Shown: piece after piece, positions 1 through 8,548 of the stretch
Layout: every line of letters starts with the position of its first letter
Position numbering within the stretch: the first letter of the stretch is position 1
Assembly (NCBI RefSeq): GCF_003938655.1
Contig: NZ_RJJT01000006.1
Span: 1 to 64,000 of the forward strand
DNA length: 64,000 nt
Source of the DNA: Rhizobium pisi
GTDB taxonomy: Bacteria; Pseudomonadota; Alphaproteobacteria; Rhizobiales; Rhizobiaceae
Reading direction: 5' to 3'
The notes under the pieces: generated by a model
Databases searched by the model: none
What the model was told of the DNA's origin: nothing
Seen by the model: the letters and a program-made list of their open reading frames with translations, nothing else
Program-made: the position numbers and the translations under genes

Positions 1-68
1 TTCGGCACCAGGCTATCGAGCGTCACCATCTCAAGAGCCGTCTGGGTGGGGGCAGGTTTCTTCAACAT
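1..68 (-). CDS. Probable IS transposase, N-terminal fragment (runs off the window)
   Basis: An ATG at 68 opens a reading frame leftwards to the window edge that encodes about 22 residues beginning MLKKPAPTQTALEMV and continuing TLDSLVP. A short basic start followed by a 'LDSLVPxDHLLR' type segment is typical of IS1182/IS5-like transposases in rhizobia, but only the first residues are visible, so the family call rests on memory of that pattern and is tentative. A strong hairpin (84-109) lies just upstream of the start, as often found at the ends of insertion sequences. It may equally be an unrelated protein. Confidence 0.4.
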   Translation of the reverse strand, partial: MLKKPAPTQTALEMVTLDSLVP

Positions 69-83
69 GTCCCAATGAATCAT

Positions 84-109
84 AAACCCCTGGACGGTGC
101 CAGGGGTTT
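84..109. other. Hairpin upstream of the probable transposase
   Basis: A perfect 10-bp inverted repeat, AAACCCCTGG (84-93) and CCAGGGGTTT (100-109), with a 6-base loop. It lies between the BMP operon end and the start at 68. It could stop transcription entering the probable insertion sequence or form part of its end; the sequence alone does not decide. Confidence 0.55.
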
Positions 110-120
110 GTCAGCAGTCT

Positions 121-141
121 GAGCGCCCACAAGGGGCGCTC
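121..141 (-). terminator. Hairpin terminator of the BMP-type ABC operon
   Basis: GAGCGCCC (121-128) and GGGCGCTC (134-141) form a perfect 8-bp GC-rich stem with a 5-base loop, 26 bases beyond the stop codon of the BMP protein gene. There is no long T tract, so its efficiency as an intrinsic terminator is uncertain. Confidence 0.55.
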
Positions 142-166
142 TTCGCAACTGCGAATTGAGCGCTAT

Positions 167-1243
167 TTATTGTGCCGGCAGCTTGTCGTCGACGCCTTCG
201 ACATAGAAATTCATGCCGAGCAGCGTGCCGTCATCGGCCTTCTCGCCGGCCTTCAGCCAAGGCGTGCCGTCCTGCTTGTTGATCGGGCCGGTGAAGGGAT
301 GCAGTTCGCCTGATTTGATCTTGGCTTCGGTTTCCTCGGCCATCTTCTTTACGTCATCAGGCATGTTCGTGTATGGCGCCATCTTCAGGATGCCGTCCTT
401 CAGGCCGTCCCAGCTCTGCTCGGACTTCCAGGTGCCGTCCAGAAGCGCGTGAACACGCTTGGAGTAGTAGTTACCCCAGGTATCGACGATCGCCGTCAGT
501 TGAGCCTTGGGGCCTGCTGCGATCATGTCGGAGGCCTGGCCGAAAGCATGGATGCCGCGTTCTTCGGCAACCTGCATCGGCGCGGTCGTGTCGGTATGCT
601 GCGTCAGCACGTCGACACCCTGGTCGATCATCGCCTTGGCGGCATCGGCTTCCTTGCCGGGGTCGAACCAGGTGTTGACCCAGATGACCTTCAGCTTGAA
701 GCTCGGATCGATCGACCTTGCGCCCTGCTCGAAGGAGTTGATGCCCATCACGACCTCGGGAATCGGGAAGGAAGCGATATACGCCGCGCCATGGTTCTTC
801 GAGGTCTTGGCGGCGATCTGGCCGAGGATGTAGCGGCCTTCATAGAAACGCGAGTTGTAGGTCGCAAGGTTCGGGCCGGACTTGTAGCCGGTGCCGTGCT
901 CGAACTTGACCTTCGGGAACTTGGCGGCGACCTTCACCGTCGCATCCATGAAGCCGAACGAGGTCGTGAAGATCAGCTTGCAGCCGGAACGGGCAAGGCG
1001 CTCGATGGCGCGCTCGGCGTCCGGGCCTTCCGGTACGTTTTCGAGGTAAGGCGTATCGATCTTGTCGCCGAACTCGGCCTGGACCTGCTGGCGGCCGAGA
1101 TCGTGGGCCTGCGAATAACCGCCATCGGTGTGCGAACCGACATAGACGAAGCAGACCTTCGTCTTGTCAGCCGCCTGAGCGGCGGAGGAGATGCCGATCA
1201 CGGCGGCAGCCGAGGCGGCAAGGGTGAATGCGAACTTCTTCAT
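167..1243 (-). CDS. BMP-family ABC transporter substrate-binding protein
   Basis: A 358-residue periplasmic binding protein of the basic membrane protein (Bmp / PnrA-like) family, the usual partner of nucleoside or purine-type ABC importers. The N-terminus is a Sec signal peptide (MKKFAFTLAASAAA...) with likely cleavage after AQA near residue 24; there is no lipobox, unlike many Bmp lipoproteins. The mature part shows the family features 'FVYVGSHTDGGYSQAHD' and 'IFTTSFGFMDATVKVA'. It is the last gene of a four-gene operon (ATPase, two permeases, this gene), 53 bases after the second permease. The family makes purine nucleosides, or other cyclic solutes, likely ligands; the actual substrate is not visible in the sequence. 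Confidence 0.9.
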   Translation of the reverse strand: MKKFAFTLAASAAAVIGISSAAQAADKTKVCFVYVGSHTDGGYSQAHDLGRQQVQAEFGDKIDTPYLENVPEGPDAERAIERLARSGCKLIFTTSFGFMDATVKVAAKFPKVKFEHGTGYKSGPNLATYNSRFYEGRYILGQIAAKTSKNHGAAYIASFPIPEVVMGINSFEQGARSIDPSFKLKVIWVNTWFDPGKEADAAKAMIDQGVDVLTQHTDTTAPMQVAEERGIHAFGQASDMIAAGPKAQLTAIVDTWGNYYSKRVHALLDGTWKSEQSWDGLKDGILKMAPYTNMPDDVKKMAEETEAKIKSGELHPFTGPINKQDGTPWLKAGEKADDGTLLGMNFYVEGVDDKLPAQ

Positions 1244-1296
1244 GGTGACCCCTGTTGGTTTGAAGTTATTCCGGAAACCCGTCTTATGTTGTTGCT

Positions 1297-2217
1297 TTAT
1301 CGCTCCGGTACGAAGGCTTTTCCAAGCGACGCGGGCGTATTGATCAACGTCGTGCGCCGATTATGGGAAATGACGATGAGAACCACAATAGTCGCGGCAT
1401 AGGGCAGCATCGAGAGGAACTGCGAGGGAATGCCGAGACCGAAGGCCTGCGCGTGAAGCTGCAGGATCGTGACCGCGCCGAAGAGATAACCGCCGGCGAA
1501 AACCCGCCACGGCCGCCAGGATGCGAAAACGACAAGCGCCAGCGTGATCCAGCCGCGGCCGGCCGACATGTTCTCCACCCATTGCGGGGTATAGACGAGT
1601 GAAAGCTGCGCGCCGGCAAGACCGGCACAGGCGCCGCCGAACATCACCGCGAGATATCGCGTGCGGATGACATGAATGCCGAGCGCATGGGCCGAACCGT
1701 GATTGTCGCCGATCGCCCGGAGCTTCAGGCCGGTCCGGCTGCGGAACAGGAACCAACTGACGGCAAAGACCAGCGCGATCGACAGGTAGAAGATCAGGTC
1801 CTGCTTGAAAAGAACCGGACCGATGACAGGAATATCGGATAAAACAGGAATGGTGATCTCTTCCAGCCGGATGCCGGGCACGCTGACGAAGGGTTCGCCC
1901 AACTGGCCGGATGCGCCAAGGCCGAGGAGGGTCAACGCCAGACCGGTCGCCACCTGGTTCGCCACCAAGGTCAGCGTCAGGAAGGCGAAGAGCAGCGAGA
2001 AAAGCGCGCCGGCGACGATGCCGCAGATGATGCCGACATAGGGTGAGCCCGACATCTGCGCACCGGCGAAAGCGGCGACCGCGCCCATGATCATCATGCC
2101 TTCGACGCCGAGATTGAGGACGCCGGAGCGTTCCGTCACCAATTCGCCAAGCGCCGCAATGACGAGAGGCGTCGATGCCGTAATGACGGTCAGGAGGATG
2201 GCTTCGAAGATGCTCAT
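1297..2217 (-). CDS. ABC transporter permease, BMP/nucleoside type (second subunit)
   Basis: A 306-residue multi-span inner-membrane permease of the BPD_transp_2 (branched-chain/ribose/nucleoside) group, comparable to YufQ/NupQ. The ATG at 2217 is chosen because it begins MSIFEAILLTVITASTPLV and overlaps the stop of the preceding permease by 4 bases (ATGA), a sign of translational coupling; a longer frame extending upstream only reads antisense to that permease. The characteristic 'ERSGVLNLGVEGMMIMGA' motif of this class is at residues 28-46. It works with the other permease and the ATPase encoded upstream. Confidence 0.9.
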   Translation of the reverse strand: MSIFEAILLTVITASTPLVIAALGELVTERSGVLNLGVEGMMIMGAVAAFAGAQMSGSPYVGIICGIVAGALFSLLFAFLTLTLVANQVATGLALTLLGLGASGQLGEPFVSVPGIRLEEITIPVLSDIPVIGPVLFKQDLIFYLSIALVFAVSWFLFRSRTGLKLRAIGDNHGSAHALGIHVIRTRYLAVMFGGACAGLAGAQLSLVYTPQWVENMSAGRGWITLALVVFASWRPWRVFAGGYLFGAVTILQLHAQAFGLGIPSQFLSMLPYAATIVVLIVISHNRRTTLINTPASLGKAFVPER

Positions 2218-3299
2218 GCGGCACCGCCCCTTACGCGCGACCAGATGATGCGGATTTTGTAATAGATCAGCGTGTCGCAGGAGAGCACGAAGAACAGCAG
2301 CAGGCCCTGAAAGACGCGCGTGACCTTGTCCGAAACGCCGATCGAAAGCTGCGCCGCCTCGCCGCCGAGATAGGTGAGCGCCAGCACCAGGCCCGAGGCG
2401 ATGATGCCGAGCGGATTGAGGCGGCCGAGGAAGGCGACGATGATGGCGCTGAAACCATAGCCCGGCGAGATTGCCGGCTGCAGGTGGCCGATCGAGCCGG
2501 AGACCTCGCAAATGCCGGCAAGCCCCGCGAGCGCGCCGGAGAAGAGGAAGCTGAACCAGATCATCTTCTTCGAAGAGAAGCCGGCGAAGCGCCCTGCCCG
2601 CTCTGACTGGCCGAGCACGACGATTTCGAAGCCCTTCAGCGTATACCGCAGCATGAACCACACACCGATCGCCGCGACGATGGCAAAGATGAAGGCCCAA
2701 TGGGCCCGGCCCGATTCTTCCCAGATCGCGGGCAGCACCGCCTCAGGCGCGAAATCGCGAGAGACGGGAAAGTTGAAACCCTTCGGGTCGCGCCAGGCGC
2801 CGCGAATCAGCCAATCGAGGAAGAGCTGGGCGATATAGACCAGCATCAGCGACGTCAGGATCTCGTTGGTGTTGAAATGCGCTTTCAAAAGCGCCGGAAC
2901 GGCCGCGAAAAGCGCGCCGCCGAGTGCACCAGCGATCAGCATCAGCGGCAGCACGAGCGGCGAATGCCAGTCGTAGAAGACGATCGGCAGATAGGAGCCG
3001 GTAATGGCGCCGATGGTGAACTGGCCTTCGGCGCCGATATTCCAGTTGTTCGAGCGATAACAGACGGCAAGGCCGACGGCGATCAGGATCAGGGGTGCGG
3101 CCTTGATCGCCAGTTCGTGCAGCGACCAGACCTCGAGTAGCGGCTCGACGAAGAAGGCATCCAGCGCCTCGACCGGATCCTTGCCAAGCATGGCAAACAT
3201 GATGGCGCCGAATATCAGCGTCAGGACGAGGGCAAGGAGCGGCGAGACGACGCCGAAGAGCTTCGAGACGTCGGGGCGTTTTTCAAGTTCAATGCGCAT
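2214..3299 (-). CDS. ABC transporter permease, BMP/nucleoside type (first subunit)
   Basis: A 361-residue hydrophobic permease similar to YufP/NupP, with an N-terminal cytoplasmic stretch (MRIELEKRPDVSKLFG) followed by many membrane spans and the family sequence 'NNWNIGAEGQFTIGAITGS'. The ATG at 3299 is preceded by GGAGG at a good distance, which favours it over an ATG ten codons further upstream. It overlaps the 3' end of the ATPase gene by 11 bases and the next permease by 4. It should form the heterodimeric channel with its neighbour. Confidence 0.9.
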   Translation of the reverse strand: MRIELEKRPDVSKLFGVVSPLLALVLTLIFGAIMFAMLGKDPVEALDAFFVEPLLEVWSLHELAIKAAPLILIAVGLAVCYRSNNWNIGAEGQFTIGAITGSYLPIVFYDWHSPLVLPLMLIAGALGGALFAAVPALLKAHFNTNEILTSLMLVYIAQLFLDWLIRGAWRDPKGFNFPVSRDFAPEAVLPAIWEESGRAHWAFIFAIVAAIGVWFMLRYTLKGFEIVVLGQSERAGRFAGFSSKKMIWFSFLFSGALAGLAGICEVSGSIGHLQPAISPGYGFSAIIVAFLGRLNPLGIIASGLVLALTYLGGEAAQLSIGVSDKVTRVFQGLLLFFVLSCDTLIYYKIRIIWSRVRGGAA

Positions 3300-4857
3300 G
3301 GACTGCCTCCGCGGCAGAACCGCTCTCATGCAAGCCGCCCATCAGCAGGCCGATCTTTTCACGCGTCAGTTCGCTCGCCGGGAACGGCCTGGAAAGGCGG
3401 CCTTCGGAGATGACGGCGATATCGGTCGCCACTTCGAAGATCTCGTCCAGGTCCTGGCTGATGACGACGACGGCCGAACCGCTTCTTGCAAGATCGACCA
3501 GGGCCTGGCGGATGCGGCTTGCCGCCCCGGCATCCACACCCCAGGTCGGCTGGTTGACGACCAATACCGCCGGCTGGCGGTCGAGTTCACGGCCGACGAT
3601 GAATTTCTGCAAATTGCCGCCGGAGAGCGAACCGGCGGCCGGATCATCGCCGCTCTTGCGGACATCCATGGCCTCGGAAATGCGCCTTGCGGCGGACTTC
3701 ACCGCGCCGTGGCGGATGATGCCGAGCAGGCCGAGAAACGCCTTGCGGTCCGACTGGCTGCGGGCAAGGACGAGATTGTCCGACAGTTTCATGGCCGAGA
3801 CAGCAGCATGGCCATGACGCTCCTCCGGCACGAAACCGGCACCGAGAAGCCGGCGGGCGGTAATGCCCTGATTGCCCACGTGCTTTTTGCGGATGACGAT
3901 CGCCTCGGCCGAGGCGACCGGATATTCGCCGGAGAGAGCATCGAAGAGCTCGCTTTGCCCGTTGCCCGCGACACCAGCGATGGCGAGGATCTCGCCCGAG
4001 CACACCATCATCGACACATCACGCAGCGGCATGGCGAACGGCGTGCGCGCCGCGACGGAAAGGTTCGCGACGGCAAGCTGCACGTCACCCTTGTCGCTGC
4101 GCTCCGGATGGGTAACGGCCGCCACCTCGCTGCCAACCATCATGCGGGCAAGCGAGGCCGGCGTTTCCCGCTTCGGATCGCAGGCTCCGGTCACCCGGCC
4201 GTGGCGCAGAACGGTCGCCCGGTCGCAGATGCGCTGCACCTCTTCCAGGCGATGGCTGATATAAAGAACGGAACGTCCCTCGGAGCGGAGCTTGAACAGT
4301 GTCTCAAACAGCCTGTCGGCCTCCTGCGGCGTCAGCACCGAGGTCGGCTCGTCGAGGATGATCAGCTTCGGGTTCTGCAAGAGCGCGCGGACGATCTCGA
4401 TGCGCTGACGCTCGCCGACCGAGAGATCGGCGACATGGGCATGAGGATCAAGCGGCAGGCCATAGGCGATGGACAGAGCCCTCGCCTCCTCGGCGATCCT
4501 GTCGATCGGGATGGCGTCATCGAGCGACAGCGCGATATTTTCGGCAACCGTCAGCGCCTCGAATAGAGAAAAATGCTGGAAAACCATGCCGATGCCGAGC
4601 TTGCGGGCTTCGCCCGGCGAAGTGATCGAGACCGGCCCGCCGTGCCAGAGGATTTGTCCGGCCGTCGGTTCCAGCACACCAAACAGCATCTTTACCAGCG
4701 TGGATTTGCCTGCGCCGTTTTCGCCGAGAAGCGCATGAATTTCGCCCGGCGCAATATCAAGATCGATTTCATTGCAGGCAGCAAAGCTGCCGAAAAATTT
4801 GGTCAGCTTCTGGACCGATAACAACGCACCGGAATCCGGTACATTCAATGGCGACAC
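3289..4857 (-). CDS. ABC transporter ATPase, double nucleotide-binding domain (nucleoside/sugar type)
   Basis: A 522-residue protein with two fused ABC ATPase domains, as in YufO/NupO and the RbsA/MglA group. The first domain has a complete Walker A (GENGAGKST, around residue 45), signature (LSVGERQRIEI) and Walker B (LIILDEPTSVLTP). The second has the usual degenerate nucleotide site: 'GVAGNGQSE' in place of Walker A and 'VLVVNQPTWGVD' in place of the Walker B/Glu segment, while the signature 'LSGGNLQKFIVGRE' is kept. It is the first gene of the four-gene BMP operon, 39 bases downstream of the neighbouring quinone reductase gene. Confidence 0.92.
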   Translation of the reverse strand: MSPLNVPDSGALLSVQKLTKFFGSFAACNEIDLDIAPGEIHALLGENGAGKSTLVKMLFGVLEPTAGQILWHGGPVSITSPGEARKLGIGMVFQHFSLFEALTVAENIALSLDDAIPIDRIAEEARALSIAYGLPLDPHAHVADLSVGERQRIEIVRALLQNPKLIILDEPTSVLTPQEADRLFETLFKLRSEGRSVLYISHRLEEVQRICDRATVLRHGRVTGACDPKRETPASLARMMVGSEVAAVTHPERSDKGDVQLAVANLSVAARTPFAMPLRDVSMMVCSGEILAIAGVAGNGQSELFDALSGEYPVASAEAIVIRKKHVGNQGITARRLLGAGFVPEERHGHAAVSAMKLSDNLVLARSQSDRKAFLGLLGIIRHGAVKSAARRISEAMDVRKSGDDPAAGSLSGGNLQKFIVGRELDRQPAVLVVNQPTWGVDAGAASRIRQALVDLARSGSAVVVISQDLDEIFEVATDIAVISEGRLSRPFPASELTREKIGLLMGGLHESGSAAEAVHAH

Positions 4858-4896
4858 GTTCCCCTCATTTCTTCTGCCAACCGGTCCGTTCGGATC

Positions 4897-5877
4897 TCAT
4901 GGAATCAGCAGCGTCGTTCCTGTTGTTTTTCTTGCTTCCAGATCTGCGTGAGCCCGCCCAACCTCACGTAGCGGATAGGTTTGATTGACATTGATACGCA
5001 CTTTGTTGCTTTGCACAACATCAAATAGCGCGTTTGCACTGTCGATCAGTTCCTGGCGGGCGGCGATATAGGTGAAGAGGGTAGGCCGCGTTGCAAAGAG
5101 CGAGCCCCTCTGGGCCAGCGCCGAAAGGGTGAAATTCTCGATCGGCCCGGAGGATTGGCCGAATGAGGCAAAAAGACCGCGCGGCTTCAGGCAGTCGAGC
5201 GACTGTGGAAAAGTGTCGCGGCCGATCGAATCGTAGACGACATCCACGCCCTTGCCGCCTGATATCTCGCGGACACGGCCGACGAAATCCTCACTCTTGT
5301 AGTTGATCACATGGTCGTAGCCATGGGCAAGCGCCAGCTCGACCTTGTCCTCGGAGCCTGCGGTGCCGATAACGGTGGCGCCGAGCGCCTTTGCCCATTG
5401 TCCGGCGATCAGCCCGACGCCGCCGGCCGCGGCATGGAACAGGAGGATGGTCTCCGGGCCGACCTTGAAGGTGCGGTTGAGCAGATATTCGGCGGTCATG
5501 CCCTTCAGCATCATCGCCGCCGCCGTTTCGAGCTTTATGCCGTCAGGGACATGGACGAGATGCCAGGTCTCAATGTTGCGTTCGCTGCTATAGGCACCGT
5601 CGGCGCCGGCATAGGCGACACGGTCGCCGACCTTGAAATCCTCGACACCAGGACCGACCGCCGTCACGGTGCCGGCGCCCTCCTTGCCGGTGACGAAGGG
5701 CAGGTGCGGCGCCTTGTAGGTGCCGTTGCGGAAATAGACGTCGATGAAATTGAGGCCGACCGCCGCCTGCCTGATCTGCACCTCACCCACAGACGGTGGC
5801 GGAAGATCGACGTCGACATAGTCGAACACCTCCGGCCCGCCCGTCCTCGAGAATGAAACCGCCTGCGTTTTCGCCAT
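4897..5877 (-). CDS. NADPH:quinone oxidoreductase, zeta-crystallin type
   Basis: A 326-residue zinc-independent member of the medium-chain dehydrogenase/reductase family. It has the N-terminal GroES-like fold (about residues 30-90, 'VGLNFIDVYFRNGTY') and a Rossmann NADPH-binding segment 'AAAGGVGLIAGQWAKALGA' near residue 150. No structural zinc cysteines are present, as expected for Qor-type enzymes that reduce quinones by one or two electrons in the cytoplasm. It lies 10 bases after pcs on the same strand, so the two are probably co-transcribed. The physiological acceptor is unknown. Confidence 0.9.
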   Translation of the reverse strand: MAKTQAVSFSRTGGPEVFDYVDVDLPPPSVGEVQIRQAAVGLNFIDVYFRNGTYKAPHLPFVTGKEGAGTVTAVGPGVEDFKVGDRVAYAGADGAYSSERNIETWHLVHVPDGIKLETAAAMMLKGMTAEYLLNRTFKVGPETILLFHAAAGGVGLIAGQWAKALGATVIGTAGSEDKVELALAHGYDHVINYKSEDFVGRVREISGGKGVDVVYDSIGRDTFPQSLDCLKPRGLFASFGQSSGPIENFTLSALAQRGSLFATRPTLFTYIAARQELIDSANALFDVVQSNKVRINVNQTYPLREVGRAHADLEARKTTGTTLLIP

Positions 5878-5887
5878 CTTGCCTGTC

Positions 5888-6616
5888 CTAAGCTTCGCGT
5901 CCGAGGGTCGGGAAGAATTGCAGCACCGCGCCGATGACGTAAAGATAGATTCCGGTCACGATGAAGAGAATGAGCGCCCATTCAGGCGTGTCGAAATGCA
6001 TCAGCAACGAATAGATGCCGAGCGTCGACCACAGGAAAAAGACGCCGAGATTGAGCGGGCGCAGCCGCTTGACGCGGACCGGGTGCAGGAAATTGATCGG
6101 CAGGAAGGTCAGCACCACCGAAACGGTTACGACGGCAAGCGCCGTCGTCGCGCTCGCATCGATGACGAACAGCGTGAAGACGATCATGTTCCAGACGACG
6201 GGGAAGCCGGAGAAGAAATATTCCTCCGTCTTCATACCCATGTCGGCATAATAGATGGCGCTGGAGACGACGATCATGCCGGCGGCGACGAAGGACCAGG
6301 GTTCGCCGATCATGCCGCTCTGATAGAGCGCGAAAGCGGGCAGAAGCACATAGGTGACGTAATCGATGATGTTGTCGAGCGTATCGCCCGACCAGTTCGG
6401 CAGCACTTCCTTGACGCGCACCTTGCGGGCGATCGGACCGTCGATGCCGTCGACGAGAAGGGCAAGCCCCAGCCACCAGAACATATCGATGAAGCGGTGC
6501 TCGGCAGCCGCGACGACGCCGAGAAAGGCCAGGAAAGAGCCGGAAGCCGTCAGGATATGGACGGAAAAGGCGCGCATTTCCGCATAAGGAACACGCTTGT
6601 AGTTGAAAATCTTCAT
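5888..6616 (-). CDS. pcs: Phosphatidylcholine synthase
   Basis: A 242-residue integral membrane enzyme that condenses CDP-diacylglycerol with choline to give phosphatidylcholine and CMP in one step, the pathway typical of rhizobia, agrobacteria and brucellae. The CDP-alcohol phosphotransferase signature is visible as D56-x2-DG-x2-AR64 followed by G77-x3-D81-x3-D85; the spacing between the two halves is longer than in classical CDP-alcohol transferases, which is a known trait of Pcs. About eight hydrophobic segments fill the rest. Length matches the family. Downstream on the same strand is a quinone reductase, and fpr diverges on the other side. Confidence 0.95.
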   Translation of the reverse strand: MKIFNYKRVPYAEMRAFSVHILTASGSFLAFLGVVAAAEHRFIDMFWWLGLALLVDGIDGPIARKVRVKEVLPNWSGDTLDNIIDYVTYVLLPAFALYQSGMIGEPWSFVAAGMIVVSSAIYYADMGMKTEEYFFSGFPVVWNMIVFTLFVIDASATTALAVVTVSVVLTFLPINFLHPVRVKRLRPLNLGVFFLWSTLGIYSLLMHFDTPEWALILFIVTGIYLYVIGAVLQFFPTLGREA

Positions 6617-6960
6617 ATTCCCCCGACCGCCCTATCGCGCTCGCTCCGGCAAGCGTCTTTTTTCGCCATCATCACCGGCCCTGTTCCTGTACAGGGTTCG
6701 GCGCCGTAGGTCTTTGTTGTCGCACCGTTTTTGCCGAAAGCCGGCGTCCATTCCAGGCGCGCCGCTCTAATATGCATCCTTTGCCGGGCTTCGCCAGCGC
6801 GAAATATAACATTCCCCGCCCGCCATTGAATCCTGACAGTAACACGCATATTTCCTTTCATGAGCGCTGGATGGAATGGAATGCCTTTAATTTCGGCCCG
6901 ATATGTAATATCTGCCTCGCATCCGACAGTTCATCCGACGAAACGGGATCCTCTACCGCA
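6617..6960. other. Divergent intergenic region pcs / fpr
   Basis: About 344 bases without a convincing gene. It must hold the pcs promoter (leftward) and the fpr promoter (rightward). A frame open to the left of the fpr start exists but the family alignment begins at 6961. The 10-bp palindrome CCTGTACAGG is present near 6687. No riboswitch or clear operator was recognised. Confidence 0.5.
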
Positions 6961-7773
6961 ATGAACGCGCCTGCAAAGACCGAAGACTTCGCCTCGTCCA
7001 TCCCCGCCGGTGTTTACGCCGAGACGGTGCTTGCCGTGACACATTATACGGACCGGCTCTTCCGCTTCACGATGACCCGGCCGCAGGGCTTCCGTTTCCG
7101 TTCCGGTGAATTCGCAATGATCGGCCTGATGGTCGAGGGCAAGCCGGTCTTCCGCGCCTATTCGATCGCCAGCCCCGCCTGGGCCGAAGAACTTGAATTC
7201 TTCTCGATCAAGGTGCCTGACGGCCCGCTGACTTCGCATCTGCAGGCGATCAAGCCTGGTGATCAGGTGCTGATGCGGAAGAAGCCGACGGGCACGCTGG
7301 TGCTCGATGCGCTGACACCCGGCCGTCGTCTCTACATGTTCTCGACGGGAACAGGCATTGCGCCGTTCGCCAGCCTGATCCGCGATCCCGAGACCTATGA
7401 GAAGTTCGAGGAAGTCATTCTCACCCATACGACCCGCGATGTCGCCGAGCTGAAATACGGCTTCGACCTCGTGCACGAGATCCAGAACGATGAGCTGCTG
7501 AAGGAAGTCGTCGGCGACAAGCTGCGGCACTATCCCACGGTCACGCGCGAGGATTTCGCGTATCGCGGCCGTATCACCGACCTGATCTCCTCCGGCAAGC
7601 TGTTCACCGATCTCGGCGTGCCGCCGCTCGACCCGGCAATCGACCGCGGCATGATCTGCGGTTCCTCGGCAATGCTGAAGGATACCAAGGAACTGCTCGA
7701 GAAGGCCGGCCTCGATGAAGGCGCCAACAGCAAGCCCGCCGAGTTCGTCATCGAGCGCGCGTTCGTCGGCTGA
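6961..7773 (+). CDS. fpr: Ferredoxin/flavodoxin-NADP(+) reductase
   Basis: A 270-residue FAD enzyme that exchanges electrons between NADPH and ferredoxin or flavodoxin. The FAD-binding segment 'FRAYSIASP' (RxYS, around residues 63-71), the NADP-binding 'MFSTGTGIAPFASL' (around 123-136) and 'MICGSSAMLKD' are visible. The C-terminus FVIERAFVG belongs to the bacterial subclass in which the terminal residues extend beyond the aromatic residue, as in Azotobacter and Rhodobacter Fpr. The ATG at 6961 (MNAPAKTE) is preferred over the upstream in-frame ATGs because protein length and start then match the family. It is followed directly by an intrinsic terminator. Confidence 0.93.
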   Translation: MNAPAKTEDFASSIPAGVYAETVLAVTHYTDRLFRFTMTRPQGFRFRSGEFAMIGLMVEGKPVFRAYSIASPAWAEELEFFSIKVPDGPLTSHLQAIKPGDQVLMRKKPTGTLVLDALTPGRRLYMFSTGTGIAPFASLIRDPETYEKFEEVILTHTTRDVAELKYGFDLVHEIQNDELLKEVVGDKLRHYPTVTREDFAYRGRITDLISSGKLFTDLGVPPLDPAIDRGMICGSSAMLKDTKELLEKAGLDEGANSKPAEFVIERAFVG

Positions 7774-7800
7774 CGCTCTACTAACAACCAGATCTGACAG

Positions 7801-7827
7801 CGGCTCCGGAAACGGGGCCGTTTCTAT
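7801..7827 (+). terminator. Intrinsic terminator of fpr
   Basis: CGGCTCCG (7801-7808), loop GAAA, CGGGGCCG (7813-7820) form an 8-bp stem with one wobble pair, followed by the T-rich stretch TTTCTAT. It lies 28 bases after the fpr stop and overlaps the end of the convergent GntR gene. Confidence 0.75.
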
Positions 7828-8438
7828 ATGTGGGCAAGATAGTCGATCAGCGCCGTCATGGCGGCGCGCGCCTCATCCGGCTTGCCCGCATGGATGGCGC
7901 GGATAACGGCGACATGCAGCGAGATGGAGCGATCCATGCGTTCCGGGCTTGCGGTGGAGTACCAGAGACGGCGCGCATGGGTTTGCACCGGGCCAAGCGC
8001 TGCCATGATGAAGCCGTTCGGACAGGCATCCTCAAGGATTTCGTCGAAGGACTTGTCAGCTGAGAAGAAGCCAGCGAGATCTCCCGTGACTGCGCATTCC
8101 TCCATCGCGCGGGCGCATTCGATGAGGCGCGCGCGCTGTTCGTCGGTAGCGCGTTCGGCAGCGAGCCCTGCCGCGATCGGCTCCAGTTCGCGGCGCACCT
8201 GCATGACATTGCCATGGTCCTCAGGCGCGATCTCGGCAACCTGCAGCCCAACACGCGCCTTCACCAGGATGAGCCCCTGCCAGGCGAGCTTCTGGATCGC
8301 CTCGCGAACCGGCGTACGCCCGTGACCCGCCATATCGATCAGCTGCTTTTCGGTGACAAGTGCGCCAGGTTTCAGCGCCAGCGTCACGATCAGATGCTCC
8401 AGCGCGAGATAGGCAAGATGGCTCTGTGAAGTCTGCAT
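7824..8438 (-). CDS. GntR-family transcriptional regulator (FCD type)
   Basis: A 204-residue repressor-type regulator. Residues about 10-65 form the winged helix-turn-helix, including 'TEKQLIDMAGHGRTPVREAIQKLAWQG', the GntR signature. The remainder is the all-helical FCD ligand-binding domain, with the usual 'D..FH..I' like segment changed to 'ADKSFDEILEDA' and the histidine in 'ISLHVAVIRAI'. The ATG at 8438 is chosen because the family alignment starts there; an in-frame ATG at 8516 would add 26 residues. It converges on fpr and stands beside a glyoxalase-fold gene. Its target and effector cannot be read from the sequence. Confidence 0.85.
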   Translation of the reverse strand: MQTSQSHLAYLALEHLIVTLALKPGALVTEKQLIDMAGHGRTPVREAIQKLAWQGLILVKARVGLQVAEIAPEDHGNVMQVRRELEPIAAGLAAERATDEQRARLIECARAMEECAVTGDLAGFFSADKSFDEILEDACPNGFIMAALGPVQTHARRLWYSTASPERMDRSISLHVAVIRAIHAGKPDEARAAMTALIDYLAHI

Positions 8439-8548
8439 GCCGAAATCCGACTCCGAAATTGATATTTCACGCGCGGACAAGCCGAGAATGGAAGGCAAGT
8501 CTCGCTGATATATCATAATGGAGACAGATAGATAACAAGGCTTCCAGG

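Noticed and set aside
449..1402. Long open frame on the + strand across the BMP protein gene
   Set aside because: It is antisense to a clear periplasmic binding protein gene, is arginine/glycine-rich and has no family features; high-GC DNA gives many such frames.
3103..4566. 487-codon open frame on the + strand across the ABC ATPase
   Set aside because: Antisense to a complete double-domain ATPase with all motifs; composition is typical of shadow frames.
6617..6960. Small RNA or riboswitch between pcs and fpr
   Set aside because: No stable hairpin followed by a T tract and no recognised riboswitch core; the gap is explained by two divergent promoters.
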